From NCBI GenBank assembly GCA_947647505.1, contig CANSKO010000003.1, forward strand, positions 62,001 to 126,000: DNA of 64,000 nucleotides, written 5' to 3'. Under the pieces are notes generated by a model. The model saw only the letters and a list, made by a program, of their open reading frames with translations. It was not told where the DNA came from and did not search any database. Shown one piece after another: positions 9,076 through 20,839 of the stretch. Each line of letters opens with the position of its first letter. The stretch's first letter is position 1. Origin of the DNA: an uncultured Roseburia sp. GTDB lineage: Bacteria; Bacillota; Clostridia; Lachnospirales; Lachnospiraceae. A program made the position numbers and the translations under genes.

Positions 9076-9561
9076 ATGAGCGATAAGCGGCAGGATTATA
9101 TCAGCTGGGATGAATATTTTATGGGCGTCGCCATGCTTTCCGCGATGCGTTCCAAAGATCCGCACACGCAGGTGGGCGCCTGTATTGTGAGCGGGGACAA
9201 CAAAATATTGTCGATGGGTTACAATGGATTTCCGGCCGGCTGTTCGGACGACGCGTTTCCGTGGGCCAGAGAAGGGGAGCCTCTGGACAATAAATACCTC
9301 TATACGACGCACAGTGAGCTGAATGCGATTTTAAATTACCGGGGCGGCAGTCTGGAAGGAGCTAAGATTTATGTGTCGCTGTTTCCCTGCAATGAGTGCG
9401 CAAAAGCGATTATTCAGGCGGGTATTCAGACCGTCGTGTATGATTCGGATAAATACTGTCATACGCCGCCGGTGGTGGCGTCCAAGCGCATGTTTGACGC
9501 GGCTGGCGTGCGGTATTATAAATATGAGCATACGGGCAGGGAGATTGGCCTGCGGCTGTAA
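9076..9561 (+). CDS. Deoxycytidylate (dCMP) deaminase
   Basis: This 161-residue zinc deaminase converts dCMP to dUMP for thymidylate synthesis. The zinc site is THSELNA (His and catalytic Glu) plus LFPCNECAKAI (PCxxC). MGYNGFPAGCSDD is the substrate-specific block of the ComEB/dCMP deaminase family. ATG 9076 is preceded by a perfect AAAGGAGG. An upstream in-frame ATG at 8998 falls inside upp and is rejected. It probably belongs to the same transcript as upp. Confidence 0.93.
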   Translation: MSDKRQDYISWDEYFMGVAMLSAMRSKDPHTQVGACIVSGDNKILSMGYNGFPAGCSDDAFPWAREGEPLDNKYLYTTHSELNAILNYRGGSLEGAKIYVSLFPCNECAKAIIQAGIQTVVYDSDKYCHTPPVVASKRMFDAAGVRYYKYEHTGREIGLRL

Positions 9562-9591
9562 AAGCGGAAATGGACGCGTGCGGGAGGTTGT

Positions 9592-9843
9592 ATGAAATAC
9601 AAAAAAAACGTCTATCAGTCATTTGCGATGGTGATGCAGTTTGGATTGAATATGATTGTTCCGATTTTGATGTGCACGCTGTTTGGCGTGTACATCGGGA
9701 GGAAGCTTGACAGCATGATTCTGGTTCTGCCGCTGTTTGTCATAGGCGCGCTGGCCGGCTTCCGCAATATTTATATTATGGCAAAAAAAATTTATAAACA
9801 GGAAAGTGACAGGGATACGAAGCATGTTAAAAAGACTCAATAA
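9592..9843 (+). CDS. AtpZ/AtpI-like small membrane protein
   Basis: This 83-residue protein has two hydrophobic helices (about 12-38 and 45-65) and a Lys-rich C-terminus. Its position just upstream of an atpI-like gene and the F0 genes, and the pattern GLNMIVPILMCTLFGVYIGRKLD, fit the AtpZ-type Mg/Ca transporter or F0 assembly family. GGGAGG lies 5 nt before the ATG. Its end overlaps the next start by 20 bp. The precise function is inferred from context. Confidence 0.75.
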   Translation: MKYKKNVYQSFAMVMQFGLNMIVPILMCTLFGVYIGRKLDSMILVLPLFVIGALAGFRNIYIMAKKIYKQESDRDTKHVKKTQ

Positions 9844-10240
9844 CGCGCTGCCGGGGCTTGTTTTTGGCATTTTGCTGTATGGCGTCCTGCTGCAGCTGGC
9901 CGGCGTATGGGTGGCGGAGGATAAGCTGCGCTATTCTTCCGGGCTTTGGATCGGCATTGTTCTGGCAGTGGGGATGGCCGTTCATATGGCGGTTGTGATT
10001 GAAGATGCGGTGAGCGCGGGCAGCGGGCAGGGCAGACTGATTACAATGTCGCTGCTTCGCTATGCGGCGGTTGTCGCGGTGTTTTTTGTAACCATGCGGT
10101 TTGATCTGGGAAATCCGATTGCTGCGTTTGCTGGAGTGATGGGACTGAAAATTTCAGCCTATATGCAGCCGTTGATTCATAAGCTTAATCGAAAGGATGC
10201 CTCTGACAAAACAAAAGGCATTCAAAAAGAAAGGAAGTGA
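9824..10240 (+). CDS. atpI: ATP synthase subunit I-like membrane protein
   Basis: This protein of about 138 residues has four hydrophobic segments. AtpI-type proteins assist assembly of the c-ring and are encoded directly before atpB, as here. The start chosen is ATG 9824 (MLKRLNNALPG), which lies inside the end of the preceding gene and suggests translational coupling. The alternative ATG at 9806 would add six residues. Sequence conservation in this family is low, so the call depends on topology and location. A gap of 61 bp precedes atpB. Confidence 0.7.
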   Translation: MLKRLNNALPGLVFGILLYGVLLQLAGVWVAEDKLRYSSGLWIGIVLAVGMAVHMAVVIEDAVSAGSGQGRLITMSLLRYAAVVAVFFVTMRFDLGNPIAAFAGVMGLKISAYMQPLIHKLNRKDASDKTKGIQKERK

Positions 10241-10301
10241 GATGGCTCTGTAGACCAGGAAATGAAGTGATTTGGAAGAAATACGATAAGGAGGTGAAAA
10301 C

Positions 10302-11021
10302 TTGAACAATGCAATTTTGATGGCTTCCGGCGCGGATATTGACATTATGGTGCATGGTCTGTTTTCCTATGAAATCTTCGGGCAGACCTGCTGGATTACG
10401 ACGACGCATGTGTGCACGTTGATCGTAATGGTGATATTGATTGGGTTTTTCTTTGCCGCCAATCGGAAAATCAAGCATGCCAAAGAAGTGCCGGATGGTT
10501 TTCAGAACGTCGTTGAGCTGATCGTAGAAATGCTGGATAAAATGGTAAAAGGAGTTATGGGCATCAATTCCGGGAAATTTGCCAATTACATCAGCACGAT
10601 TTTCATTTTTATTCTGATGAGCAACATATCCGGCGTATTCGGTCTGCGTCCGCCTACTGCGGATTACGGCGTGACGTTTGCACTGGGCGTTATGACGTTT
10701 TGCCTGATCCAGTTCAACAAATTCAAGCATCAGCATGTTTCGGGCGTGCTGAAGGGCTTGTGTGATCCGTGGCCGATCTGGGCGCCGATTAATGTGATCA
10801 GCGAAATTGCAGTGCCGGTCTCTCTGTCGCTGCGTCTTTTTGCAAATATTTTATCGGGAACGATCATCATGGCGCTTGTCTATGGGCTGCTGGGCTGGAT
10901 TGCGACATTCTGGCCGTCCGTGCTTCATGTGTATTTTGATTTATTCTCAGGAGCCATTCAGACATACGTATTCTGTATGCTGACAATGACATATATCAAT
11001 CAGGCGATTGATTCGGAGTAA
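10302..11021 (+). CDS. atpB: F0F1 ATP synthase subunit a
   Basis: This 239-residue polytopic subunit forms the ion half-channels against the c-ring. The essential Arg lies in SLSLRLFANILSG in the penultimate helix region, and the final helix reads FCMLTMTYINQAI. TTG 10302 is the likely start, because AAGGAGGTG ends 6 nt upstream; the alternative ATG 10320 would be too far away. Together with the c-subunit signature it probably conducts sodium, but the a subunit alone does not decide this. Confidence 0.95.
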   Translation: MNNAILMASGADIDIMVHGLFSYEIFGQTCWITTTHVCTLIVMVILIGFFFAANRKIKHAKEVPDGFQNVVELIVEMLDKMVKGVMGINSGKFANYISTIFIFILMSNISGVFGLRPPTADYGVTFALGVMTFCLIQFNKFKHQHVSGVLKGLCDPWPIWAPINVISEIAVPVSLSLRLFANILSGTIIMALVYGLLGWIATFWPSVLHVYFDLFSGAIQTYVFCMLTMTYINQAIDSE

Positions 11022-11066
11022 GAAAAAGCAACAGGGACAAATTTATAGTTTAAACAGGAGGAATGA

Positions 11067-11327
<261 letters not shown>

Positions 11328-11416
11328 AACCTTCCGGATGCGTTTTGTGCGCAGAGTATGCGCGAAAAAAGCAATGTAACAAAAAAATACGAAAAAGGAG
11401 GGTGAACTTCTAAATT

Positions 11417-11919
11417 ATGGAGAGGTTGTTTGGACTTGACATGCAGCTTCTGATGGATGCTCTTCAGTTTGGAGCTTCTGTATTCGTGCTGTTTCTGCTC
11501 GCCGGCTATCTTCTGTTTGATCCGGTCCGCAAGCTGTTAAAAGAAAGACAGGAAGGGATTCGGAAAAATATCGAAGACGCGGAAACGGATAAGAAAAGCG
11601 CCGCGCAGCTGAAGGCGGAGTACGAAGAGAAGTTAAAGGGCATCGACAAAGAAGCGGAGCAGATTTTAAGCGAAGCGCGTCAGAAAGCTTTGAAGAATGA
11701 AGCCAAAATGATAGAAGAGGCGAAAGAAGAAGCCGCCCGCATTGTTAAGAGAGCAGGTGAAGAAGCTGAACTGGAGAAGAAGCGCGCAATCGACGAGGTA
11801 AAGCAGGAAATGATCGCCATTGCCTCCATGATGGCCGCAAAGGTGGTTACAGCTTCCATGGATGCTAAAATTCAGGATACGCTTGTAGAAGAAACATTGA
11901 AAGAAATGGGTGATTCGAC

Positions 11920-11932
<13 letters not shown>
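11417..11932 (+). CDS. atpF: F0F1 ATP synthase subunit b
   Basis: This 171-residue subunit has an N-terminal membrane helix (about 12-32, ending LLFDPVRKLL) followed by a long Ala/Glu/Lys-rich coiled coil that forms the peripheral stalk. An in-frame stop two codons before the ATG fixes the start. The nearest GGAGGG is unusually distant, about 14 nt upstream, so initiation may be weak or helped by structure. It overlaps atpH by 13 bp. Confidence 0.95.
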
Positions 11933-13988
<2,056 letters not shown>

Positions 13989-14011
13989 TCAGACAAGGAC
14001 GGTGAAAGAAT

Positions 14012-14872
14012 ATGGCCTCGATGAGGGACATCAAGCGAAGAAGAAGCAGCATACAGAGTACGCAGCAGATCACAAAAGCCATGAAGCTTGTTTCTACCGT
14101 TAAACTGCAAAAGGCGAAAAATCGTGCAGAAGAGACGAATCCATATTTCGATTATATGTACCAGACCGTAGTGTCCATGCTGAAGCGGTCGGGTACGATT
14201 ATGCATCCCTTTTTAAAAGCGGGCAGATCGGAGAAAAAAGCGGTCGTTGTCATTACGTCGAATCGTGGGCTTGCAGGCGGTTACAATTCAAATGTTGTAA
14301 AGCTTGTCACAGACAGTGCGTGGAAGAAGGAAGAGCTTCAGATTTATGCGATCGGCAGCAAGGGCCGGGAAGCGCTGGAGCGGCGGGGCTATTCGATCGC
14401 GGCTGATTATTCGGGCGTGATTGACGCGCCGGGCTATGAAGACGCGTCGGCCATCTGTCAGGCGGTGCTTTCTGCTTTTCAGAAAGAGGAGATCGGTGAA
14501 ATCTATCTGGCGTATACGCATTTTAAGAATACGGTAAGCCATGAGCCGAAGCTTATGAAGCTGCTCCCGGTTGAGATCGATGCAGAAGAAGCAACGGCGC
14601 GGGAGGATTCCGGCATTCTGATGAATTATGAACCAAATGACGAGGAAGCGCTGGATCAGATTATTCCGAAATATATTACAAGCTTATTTTATGGCGCGCT
14701 GGTCGAAGCGGTTGCAAGTGAAAACGGCGCCAGAATGCAGGCGATGGATTCCGCGACAAGCAATGCGGAAGAGATGATCAGTGATTTGTCGCTGAAATAC
14801 AACAGAGCGCGTCAGGGCTCAATTACACAGGAATTAACAGAAATTATCGCAGGAGCGTCGGCAATCTCATAG
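14012..14872 (+). CDS. atpG: F0F1 ATP synthase subunit gamma
   Basis: This 286-residue central-stalk subunit begins MASMRDIKRRRSSIQSTQQITKAMKLV, given here as MRDIKRRRSSI and QQITKAMKLVS, the conserved N-terminal coiled-coil helix. It ends in the matching C-terminal helix with NRARQGSITQELTEI. The C-terminus is the rotor shaft. It follows atpA by 23 bp and is followed by a 100-bp gap before atpD. Confidence 0.97.
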   Translation: MASMRDIKRRRSSIQSTQQITKAMKLVSTVKLQKAKNRAEETNPYFDYMYQTVVSMLKRSGTIMHPFLKAGRSEKKAVVVITSNRGLAGGYNSNVVKLVTDSAWKKEELQIYAIGSKGREALERRGYSIAADYSGVIDAPGYEDASAICQAVLSAFQKEEIGEIYLAYTHFKNTVSHEPKLMKLLPVEIDAEEATAREDSGILMNYEPNDEEALDQIIPKYITSLFYGALVEAVASENGARMQAMDSATSNAEEMISDLSLKYNRARQGSITQELTEIIAGASAIS

Positions 14873-14966
14873 TTTTGCCGTGCGGCGGAAAGGCGTGCCA
14901 GAGGAAGGAAACGCTGCGCGCACAGATGCGAAAAGAATAGAAAACTCGAAAAATAAGGAGTGATAG

Positions 14967-16364
<1,398 letters not shown>

Positions 16365-16375
16365 GGGGTGATGGC

Positions 16376-16789
16376 ATGGCAGAAAATGAGAAGATGTTTC
16401 AGGTAAGGATTATTACGCCGGATCGGGTGTTTTATACCGGAGAAGCGGAGATGATCGAGTTTGCGACAAGCTCCGGACAAATCGGCGTGTATAAGAAGCA
16501 TATTCCGCTGACTACCGTACTTGCGCCCGGGGCAGTGATTATCCATGAGGCGGACGGTGAGAAAATTGCCGCGGTTCACGCAGGCTTTGCAGAGGTATTG
16601 CCGGAGCAGGTGACGCTTCTGGCGGAAATTGCGGAATGGGCGGCTGAAATCGATGTAGCCCGCGCAGAAGCTGCCAAAAAGCGCGCGGAAGAGCGTTTGC
16701 AGGCAAAGACAGCGGATATTGACCTTGCCCGTGCGGAGTTTGCATTGCGGAAGGCATTGACGCGCATTGATGTAAAAGAAATGAAATAA
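16376..16789 (+). CDS. atpC: F0F1 ATP synthase subunit epsilon
   Basis: This 137-residue subunit has an N-terminal beta-sandwich starting FQVRIITPDRVFYTGEAEMIEF and given here as RIITPDRVFYTGEAEM, with GQIGVYKKHIPL. A C-terminal helical hairpin follows (about 85-135) and can regulate hydrolysis. It is the last gene of the atp run; a strong terminator lies about 25 bp after its stop. Confidence 0.95.
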   Translation: MAENEKMFQVRIITPDRVFYTGEAEMIEFATSSGQIGVYKKHIPLTTVLAPGAVIIHEADGEKIAAVHAGFAEVLPEQVTLLAEIAEWAAEIDVARAEAAKKRAEERLQAKTADIDLARAEFALRKALTRIDVKEMK

Positions 16790-16812
16790 CGCGCGGTGCA
16801 AAAAATGCGTTG

Positions 16813-16845
16813 AAAGCCCGGAGAGTTTGTTTCTCCGGGCTTTTT
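16813..16845 (+). terminator. Rho-independent terminator of the atp operon
   Basis: AGCCCGGAGA and TCTCCGGGCT form a perfect 10-bp stem with a 7-nt loop, followed directly by T residues. Confidence 0.95.
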
Positions 16846-16914
16846 GCCGTCCTGTAATAGACATCTTTTCGGGGCGGAAGGTCTGCGCGCGGGCGGGGCT
16901 GGCGCAGACTTTAC

Positions 16915-16930
16915 AACTGTCTTGTCAGTT
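16915..16930 (+). promoter_or_regulatory. Candidate NiaR operator upstream of nadA
   Basis: AACTGTCTTGTCAGTT is an inverted repeat (AACTG and CAGTT arms, centre TT) that covers the -35 box of the nad promoter. The last gene of the operon encodes a NiaR-family repressor, so niacin-dependent autoregulation is the simple reading. The link between site and regulator is inferred from location and symmetry. Confidence 0.6.
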
Positions 16931-16950
16931 AAAACAACGTATGGTATAAT
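16922..16950 (+). promoter_or_regulatory. Sigma-A promoter of the nadABC-niaR operon
   Basis: TTGTCA and a perfect TATAAT are 17 bp apart. The predicted transcript start is about 150 nt upstream of nadA. Confidence 0.85.
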
Positions 16951-17107
16951 GGCACAGATGCAAAGCATGCAGAAAGGCGGCAATCCGGCGGCAGACAGAC
17001 GGGGCGCCGGTCTGTAAAACAGGCGGACTGCACGATATGCAGCCGCGAAAACGAAAGGATAGGGAGAGGCGCCGAATACGGGGCTGCCTTCCTGCCGGGA
17101 GGAAGAT
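16951..17107 (+). other. Structured 5' leader of the nad operon
   Basis: With the terminator and promoter, this leader accounts for the 318-bp gene-free stretch between atpC and nadA. It is GC-rich, contains an ACAGAC/GTCTGT hairpin near 16995-17015 and ends with GGGAGGAAG before nadA. No convincing terminator or known riboswitch fold was recognised. Confidence 0.4.
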
Positions 17108-18022
17108 ATGAACAACAAAGAGAAGATCAGAACATGGAAGCAAAAAAAAGACGTTGTAATTCTGGCGCATTATTATGTGGACGGCGCAGTGCAGGAGATT
17201 GCGGATTTTGTGGGAGATTCCTATGCGCTGGCAAAAAAAGCATCGGAAGTGACGCAGAATAACATCCTCTTCGCCGGCGTATCGTTTATGGGTGAGAGCG
17301 CGAAGCTGTTAAACCCAAAGAAGCGCGTCTATATGGCGGAGCCTTCGGCGGGCTGTCCGATGGCGGACATGGTGACGGCGGAGCAGGTGCGTAGCATGCG
17401 GATGCGGCATCCCAATGCGGCAGTTGTCTGCTACGTCAATTCCAGCGCGCAGGTGAAGGCGGAATCAGATGTCTGCGTGACGTCTTCCAATGCCGTACAG
17501 GTGGTGCAAAAGCTAAAGGAAAAGGAGATCTGTTTTATACCGGACAGCCATCTGGCGCATTTTGTGGCGCAGGCGCTGCCCGAAAAGCAGTTCATTTACC
17601 ATGACGGCTATTGCCCGACGCATCAGGAAATCAGCTTGGAAATGCTGCAAAAAGCGAAGCGGGAGCATCCGGACGCGCACGTGCTTTCCCACCCGGAATG
17701 CGCGAAAGATATCCTCGAACAGTCAGACTATGTGGGGAGTACGGCGGATATTATCCGCTTTGCACGGGAAAGCGAGGCGAAGGAATACATTATTGCTACG
17801 GAGACGGGCGTATTTCATCAGCTGGAAAAAGAAAATCCGGGCAAGGCGTTTTATCCGGTTCTCCCGTTACAGATTTGTCCTGACATGAAAAAAATTACGC
17901 CTGAGAAGGTGGCATACGTGCTGGAGCATCTGGAAGCGCAGCCGCAGATTCTGTTAGAGGAGCAGATCATGGAGCGGGCGAAAAGGCCGCTGGAACGGAT
18001 GTTACAGCTGGCGCGTGCATAA
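17108..18022 (+). CDS. nadA: Quinolinate synthase
   Basis: This 304-residue iron-sulfur enzyme condenses iminoaspartate with dihydroxyacetone phosphate to give quinolinate. Visible motifs are ILAHYYVDGAVQEIADFVGDS, given here as AHYYVDGAVQ and DFVGDSY, then GVSFMGESAKLL, AGCPMADM, DSHLAHFVA, HPECAKDI and ATETGVFHQL. The three cluster cysteines fall in AGCPMAD, HPECAKD and LPLQICPDMKK. It heads the NAD de novo operon, with nadB 17 bp downstream. Confidence 0.96.
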   Translation: MNNKEKIRTWKQKKDVVILAHYYVDGAVQEIADFVGDSYALAKKASEVTQNNILFAGVSFMGESAKLLNPKKRVYMAEPSAGCPMADMVTAEQVRSMRMRHPNAAVVCYVNSSAQVKAESDVCVTSSNAVQVVQKLKEKEICFIPDSHLAHFVAQALPEKQFIYHDGYCPTHQEISLEMLQKAKREHPDAHVLSHPECAKDILEQSDYVGSTADIIRFARESEAKEYIIATETGVFHQLEKENPGKAFYPVLPLQICPDMKKITPEKVAYVLEHLEAQPQILLEEQIMERAKRPLERMLQLARA

Positions 18023-18039
18023 GCGTGCATGGAGGCGGG

Positions 18040-19332
18040 ATGAAAACAGACATATTGATTGTAGGAGCCGGATGTGCGGGACTTTACTGCGCGCTGCATC
18101 TTCCGCGGGATAAAAACATTCTGATTCTGACAAAAGATAAGCTGGAGCGCAGCGACTCCTTTTTGGCGCAGGGCGGAATCTGCATGTTGAGAGACGCGTC
18201 GGATTATGACCGCTATTATGAGGATACGATGCGCGCAGGGCATTATGAGAACGATCCGAAATCGGTGGAAATCATGATTCGTTCTTCCGGCGACGTCATA
18301 AAAGACCTGCTGGATTACGGCGTGGCGTTTCACAAAGAGGAAGACGGCAGCTTAAGCTTTACAAGAGAGGGCGGGCATTCGGCCAGACGCATTCTCTTTC
18401 ATGCGGACGTGACCGGAAAAGAGATTACGACGCGGCTGATCGAGCAGGTTAAAAAGCGGCCGAACATTGCCATTTTGGAATACTGCACAATGCTGGATCT
18501 GTATTGTGAGGGCAATGTCTGCCGCGGCGCAGTTGTCCGAACTCCTGAGGGGGAGACGGATGTCATTGCGGCGGCGCAGACGACGCTTGCATGCGGGGGC
18601 GTCGGCGGATTATACCGGCATACGACGAATTACAGGCATCTGACCGGAGACGGCATCGCCGTTGCGCTGGCGCATAACGTTGCGCTTGAGCATGTCAATT
18701 ACATACAGATTCACCCGACGACGCTGTATTCGGAAAAGGAGGAAGAGCGAAGCTTTCTGATCTCCGAATCGGTCCGGGGCGAGGGCGCCGTTTTGTACAA
18801 TGCGAAAAAGGAACGGTTTGTGAATGAACTTCTGCCAAGAGACGTGCTGACCGAAAAAATCCGGGAGCAGATGGAAAAGGACCGGACGGCGCACGTCTGG
18901 CTGTCGATGGAGCGCATTCCAAACGAGACGCTGAAGCGGCATTTTCCGAATATTGTCGAACGCTGTAGAAAAAGCGGATACGACGTGTTCCGGGAGTGCA
19001 TTCCCGTTGTGCCGGCGCAGCATTATTTTATGGGCGGAATTAAGGTCGATACCTTTGGCAGGACTTCGATGGAGCGGCTGTATGCGGTTGGAGAGACAGC
19101 CTGCAACGGCGTGCATGGAAGGAACCGTCTGGCAAGCAATTCGCTTCTTGAGAGCCTGGTATTTGCAAAACGGGCCGCGCGGGATATGGGAGCGCAAAAA
19201 GCGGCCGCGCCGGATGTCCCGGCGGATGGCGCCGGCATAGACATGACGCCGTATCAGGCGCAGGATGCGCTGGCGGCGCAGTATAAAGCAAGCATATTAA
19301 ATGAGATTGAGAGGTTAAATAATTATGTATGA
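18040..19332 (+). CDS. nadB: L-aspartate oxidase
   Basis: This 430-residue FAD enzyme oxidises L-aspartate to iminoaspartate, the substrate of NadA. The dinucleotide-binding loop is ILIVGAGCAGLYCAL. FLAQGGICML, HSARRILFHADVTG and HGRNRLASNSLLESLVF are family signatures. It is shorter than the roughly 530-residue proteobacterial enzymes and appears to lack most of the C-terminal helical domain, which is common in clostridial versions. ATG 18040 follows GGAGG; the GTG at 18025 would include that site. It overlaps nadC by 8 bp. Confidence 0.94.
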   Translation: MKTDILIVGAGCAGLYCALHLPRDKNILILTKDKLERSDSFLAQGGICMLRDASDYDRYYEDTMRAGHYENDPKSVEIMIRSSGDVIKDLLDYGVAFHKEEDGSLSFTREGGHSARRILFHADVTGKEITTRLIEQVKKRPNIAILEYCTMLDLYCEGNVCRGAVVRTPEGETDVIAAAQTTLACGGVGGLYRHTTNYRHLTGDGIAVALAHNVALEHVNYIQIHPTTLYSEKEEERSFLISESVRGEGAVLYNAKKERFVNELLPRDVLTEKIREQMEKDRTAHVWLSMERIPNETLKRHFPNIVERCRKSGYDVFRECIPVVPAQHYFMGGIKVDTFGRTSMERLYAVGETACNGVHGRNRLASNSLLESLVFAKRAARDMGAQKAAAPDVPADGAGIDMTPYQAQDALAAQYKASILNEIERLNNYV

Positions 19333-20182
19333 TCCAATTACAATGAGGTTAAATGCAGATCCGTATATTTTAAGCGCATTAAAGGAAGATATTACGAGTG
19401 AGGACGTTACGACGAATGCGGTTATGCCCAAAGCGTGTCTTGGTCAGGTGGATCTGATCTGCAAGCAGGAAGGCATCGTCTGCGGACTGGAAGTGTTTGC
19501 CAGAGTGTTTGAGCTGATCGACGACGAAGTGGAAATCACGTTGTTTGTCAAAGACGGCGATCCGGTGCAGCCCGGGGAGAAGATGGCAAAGCTGCGCGGC
19601 GATATTCGGACGCTGCTGTCCGGAGAGCGGACGGCGCTCAACTATTTGCAGCGCATGAGCGGAATCGCGACGTATACGCACGCGATTGCCAGGCTTTTGG
19701 AAGGCACGGGCATAAAGCTTCTGGATACGAGAAAGACGACGCCCAATAACCGCGTGTTTGAAAAATACGCCGTTCGCATTGGGGGCGGGCATAATCACAG
19801 ATACAATCTGACGGACGGCGTGCTGTTAAAAGACAATCACATCAGCGCAGCCGGCGGCGTAACGCAGGCCGTTCTGATGGCGAAGGAATATGCGCCGTTT
19901 GTCCGGAAGATCGAAGTGGAAGCGGAAAATCTGGACATGGTGAAGGAGGCTTTGGAAGCGGGCGCGGATATCATTATGCTGGATAATATGGAGCCGACGA
20001 TGATGCAGGAAGCCATCGCGCTGATTGGCGGCAAAGCGGAAATCGAGATTTCCGGAAATGTGACGAAGGAAAATATCGAGCGCATCAGGGGGCTTGGCGT
20101 CAATTACATTTCCAGCGGCGCGCTGACGCATTCCGCGCCGATTTTGGATATTTCCCTGAAAAATCTGCATCCGATTAAATAG
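19325..20182 (+). CDS. nadC: Nicotinate-nucleotide pyrophosphorylase (carboxylating)
   Basis: This 285-residue enzyme converts quinolinate and PRPP to nicotinate mononucleotide and CO2. Conserved segments include ALKEDITSEDVTT, RTALNYLQRMSGIAT, LDTRKTTPNNR, IGGGHNHRYNL and ADIIMLDNM. The start lies within the end of nadB. niaR follows after 14 bp. Confidence 0.97.
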   Translation: MYDPITMRLNADPYILSALKEDITSEDVTTNAVMPKACLGQVDLICKQEGIVCGLEVFARVFELIDDEVEITLFVKDGDPVQPGEKMAKLRGDIRTLLSGERTALNYLQRMSGIATYTHAIARLLEGTGIKLLDTRKTTPNNRVFEKYAVRIGGGHNHRYNLTDGVLLKDNHISAAGGVTQAVLMAKEYAPFVRKIEVEAENLDMVKEALEAGADIIMLDNMEPTMMQEAIALIGGKAEIEISGNVTKENIERIRGLGVNYISSGALTHSAPILDISLKNLHPIK

Positions 20183-20196
20183 AAAGAAGGAAGCGT

Positions 20197-20736
20197 ATGA
20201 GCGGAGAACAGAGGCGGGAGAAAATGCTTGCCGTTTTATGCCATGCCATGCAGCCGGTTTCCGGCGCGGCGCTGGCAGAAATGTTTGACGTCAGCAGACA
20301 GGTCATCGTGCAGGATATTGCGCTGCTCCGGGCGCAGAAGCAGGAAATTATCAGCACCTGCCGGGGCTATATCATGAAAAAGGACGCGCCGTGCCAGAGG
20401 ATTTTCAAAGTCCGGCATTCGGATGAAGAGATGGAAGAAGAGCTGAATCTGTACGTGGATTTTGGCGGCAGGGTAGTGGATGAATTCGTGTATCATAAGG
20501 TGCATGCAATCATTCGTGTGGAAATGGGGCTGAAATCCCGTCTGGACGTTCGCGCATATATGGACAAATTAAAGAGCGGCAGCTCCGGCTCGCTGAAAGA
20601 CGTTACGGCAGGGTTTCATTACCACACGGTAACGGCGGAATCGGAAGCCATTTTAGATCAGATTCAGCGGGAATTGGAGAAACGGGGATTTCTTGCGAAG
20701 CTGAGAGATTACGAGCCGGTTGATTTCTGGAAGTAA
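20197..20736 (+). CDS. niaR: NiaR-family transcriptional repressor of NAD synthesis
   Basis: This 179-residue protein has an N-terminal winged helix (QPVSGAALAEMFDVSRQVIVQDI) and a C-terminal 3H domain with its conserved histidines in YHKVHA and GFHYHTV. Family members bind DNA with niacin as co-repressor and control NAD biosynthesis and niacin uptake genes. It is the last gene of the operon it probably controls, and the operator-like palindrome upstream of nadA fits. The stop codon is embedded in the terminator. Confidence 0.92.
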   Translation: MSGEQRREKMLAVLCHAMQPVSGAALAEMFDVSRQVIVQDIALLRAQKQEIISTCRGYIMKKDAPCQRIFKVRHSDEEMEEELNLYVDFGGRVVDEFVYHKVHAIIRVEMGLKSRLDVRAYMDKLKSGSSGSLKDVTAGFHYHTVTAESEAILDQIQRELEKRGFLAKLRDYEPVDFWK

Positions 20737-20784
20737 AGAGGGGAACGCGGCCACAGGGCGTCCTCTTCCCTCTCTTTACTTTTT
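20731..20784 (+). terminator. Terminator of the nad operon
   Basis: AAGTAAAGAGGGGAA pairs with TTCCC-T-CTCTTTACTT (one bulged T) and a short T-run follows. The stem begins within the last codon of niaR. Confidence 0.85.
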
Positions 20785-20839
20785 GGGCCAGTTCAAGTAA
20801 TATAGAAAATAGAAAATACGAAAAAGGAGCGAAAGAGGC

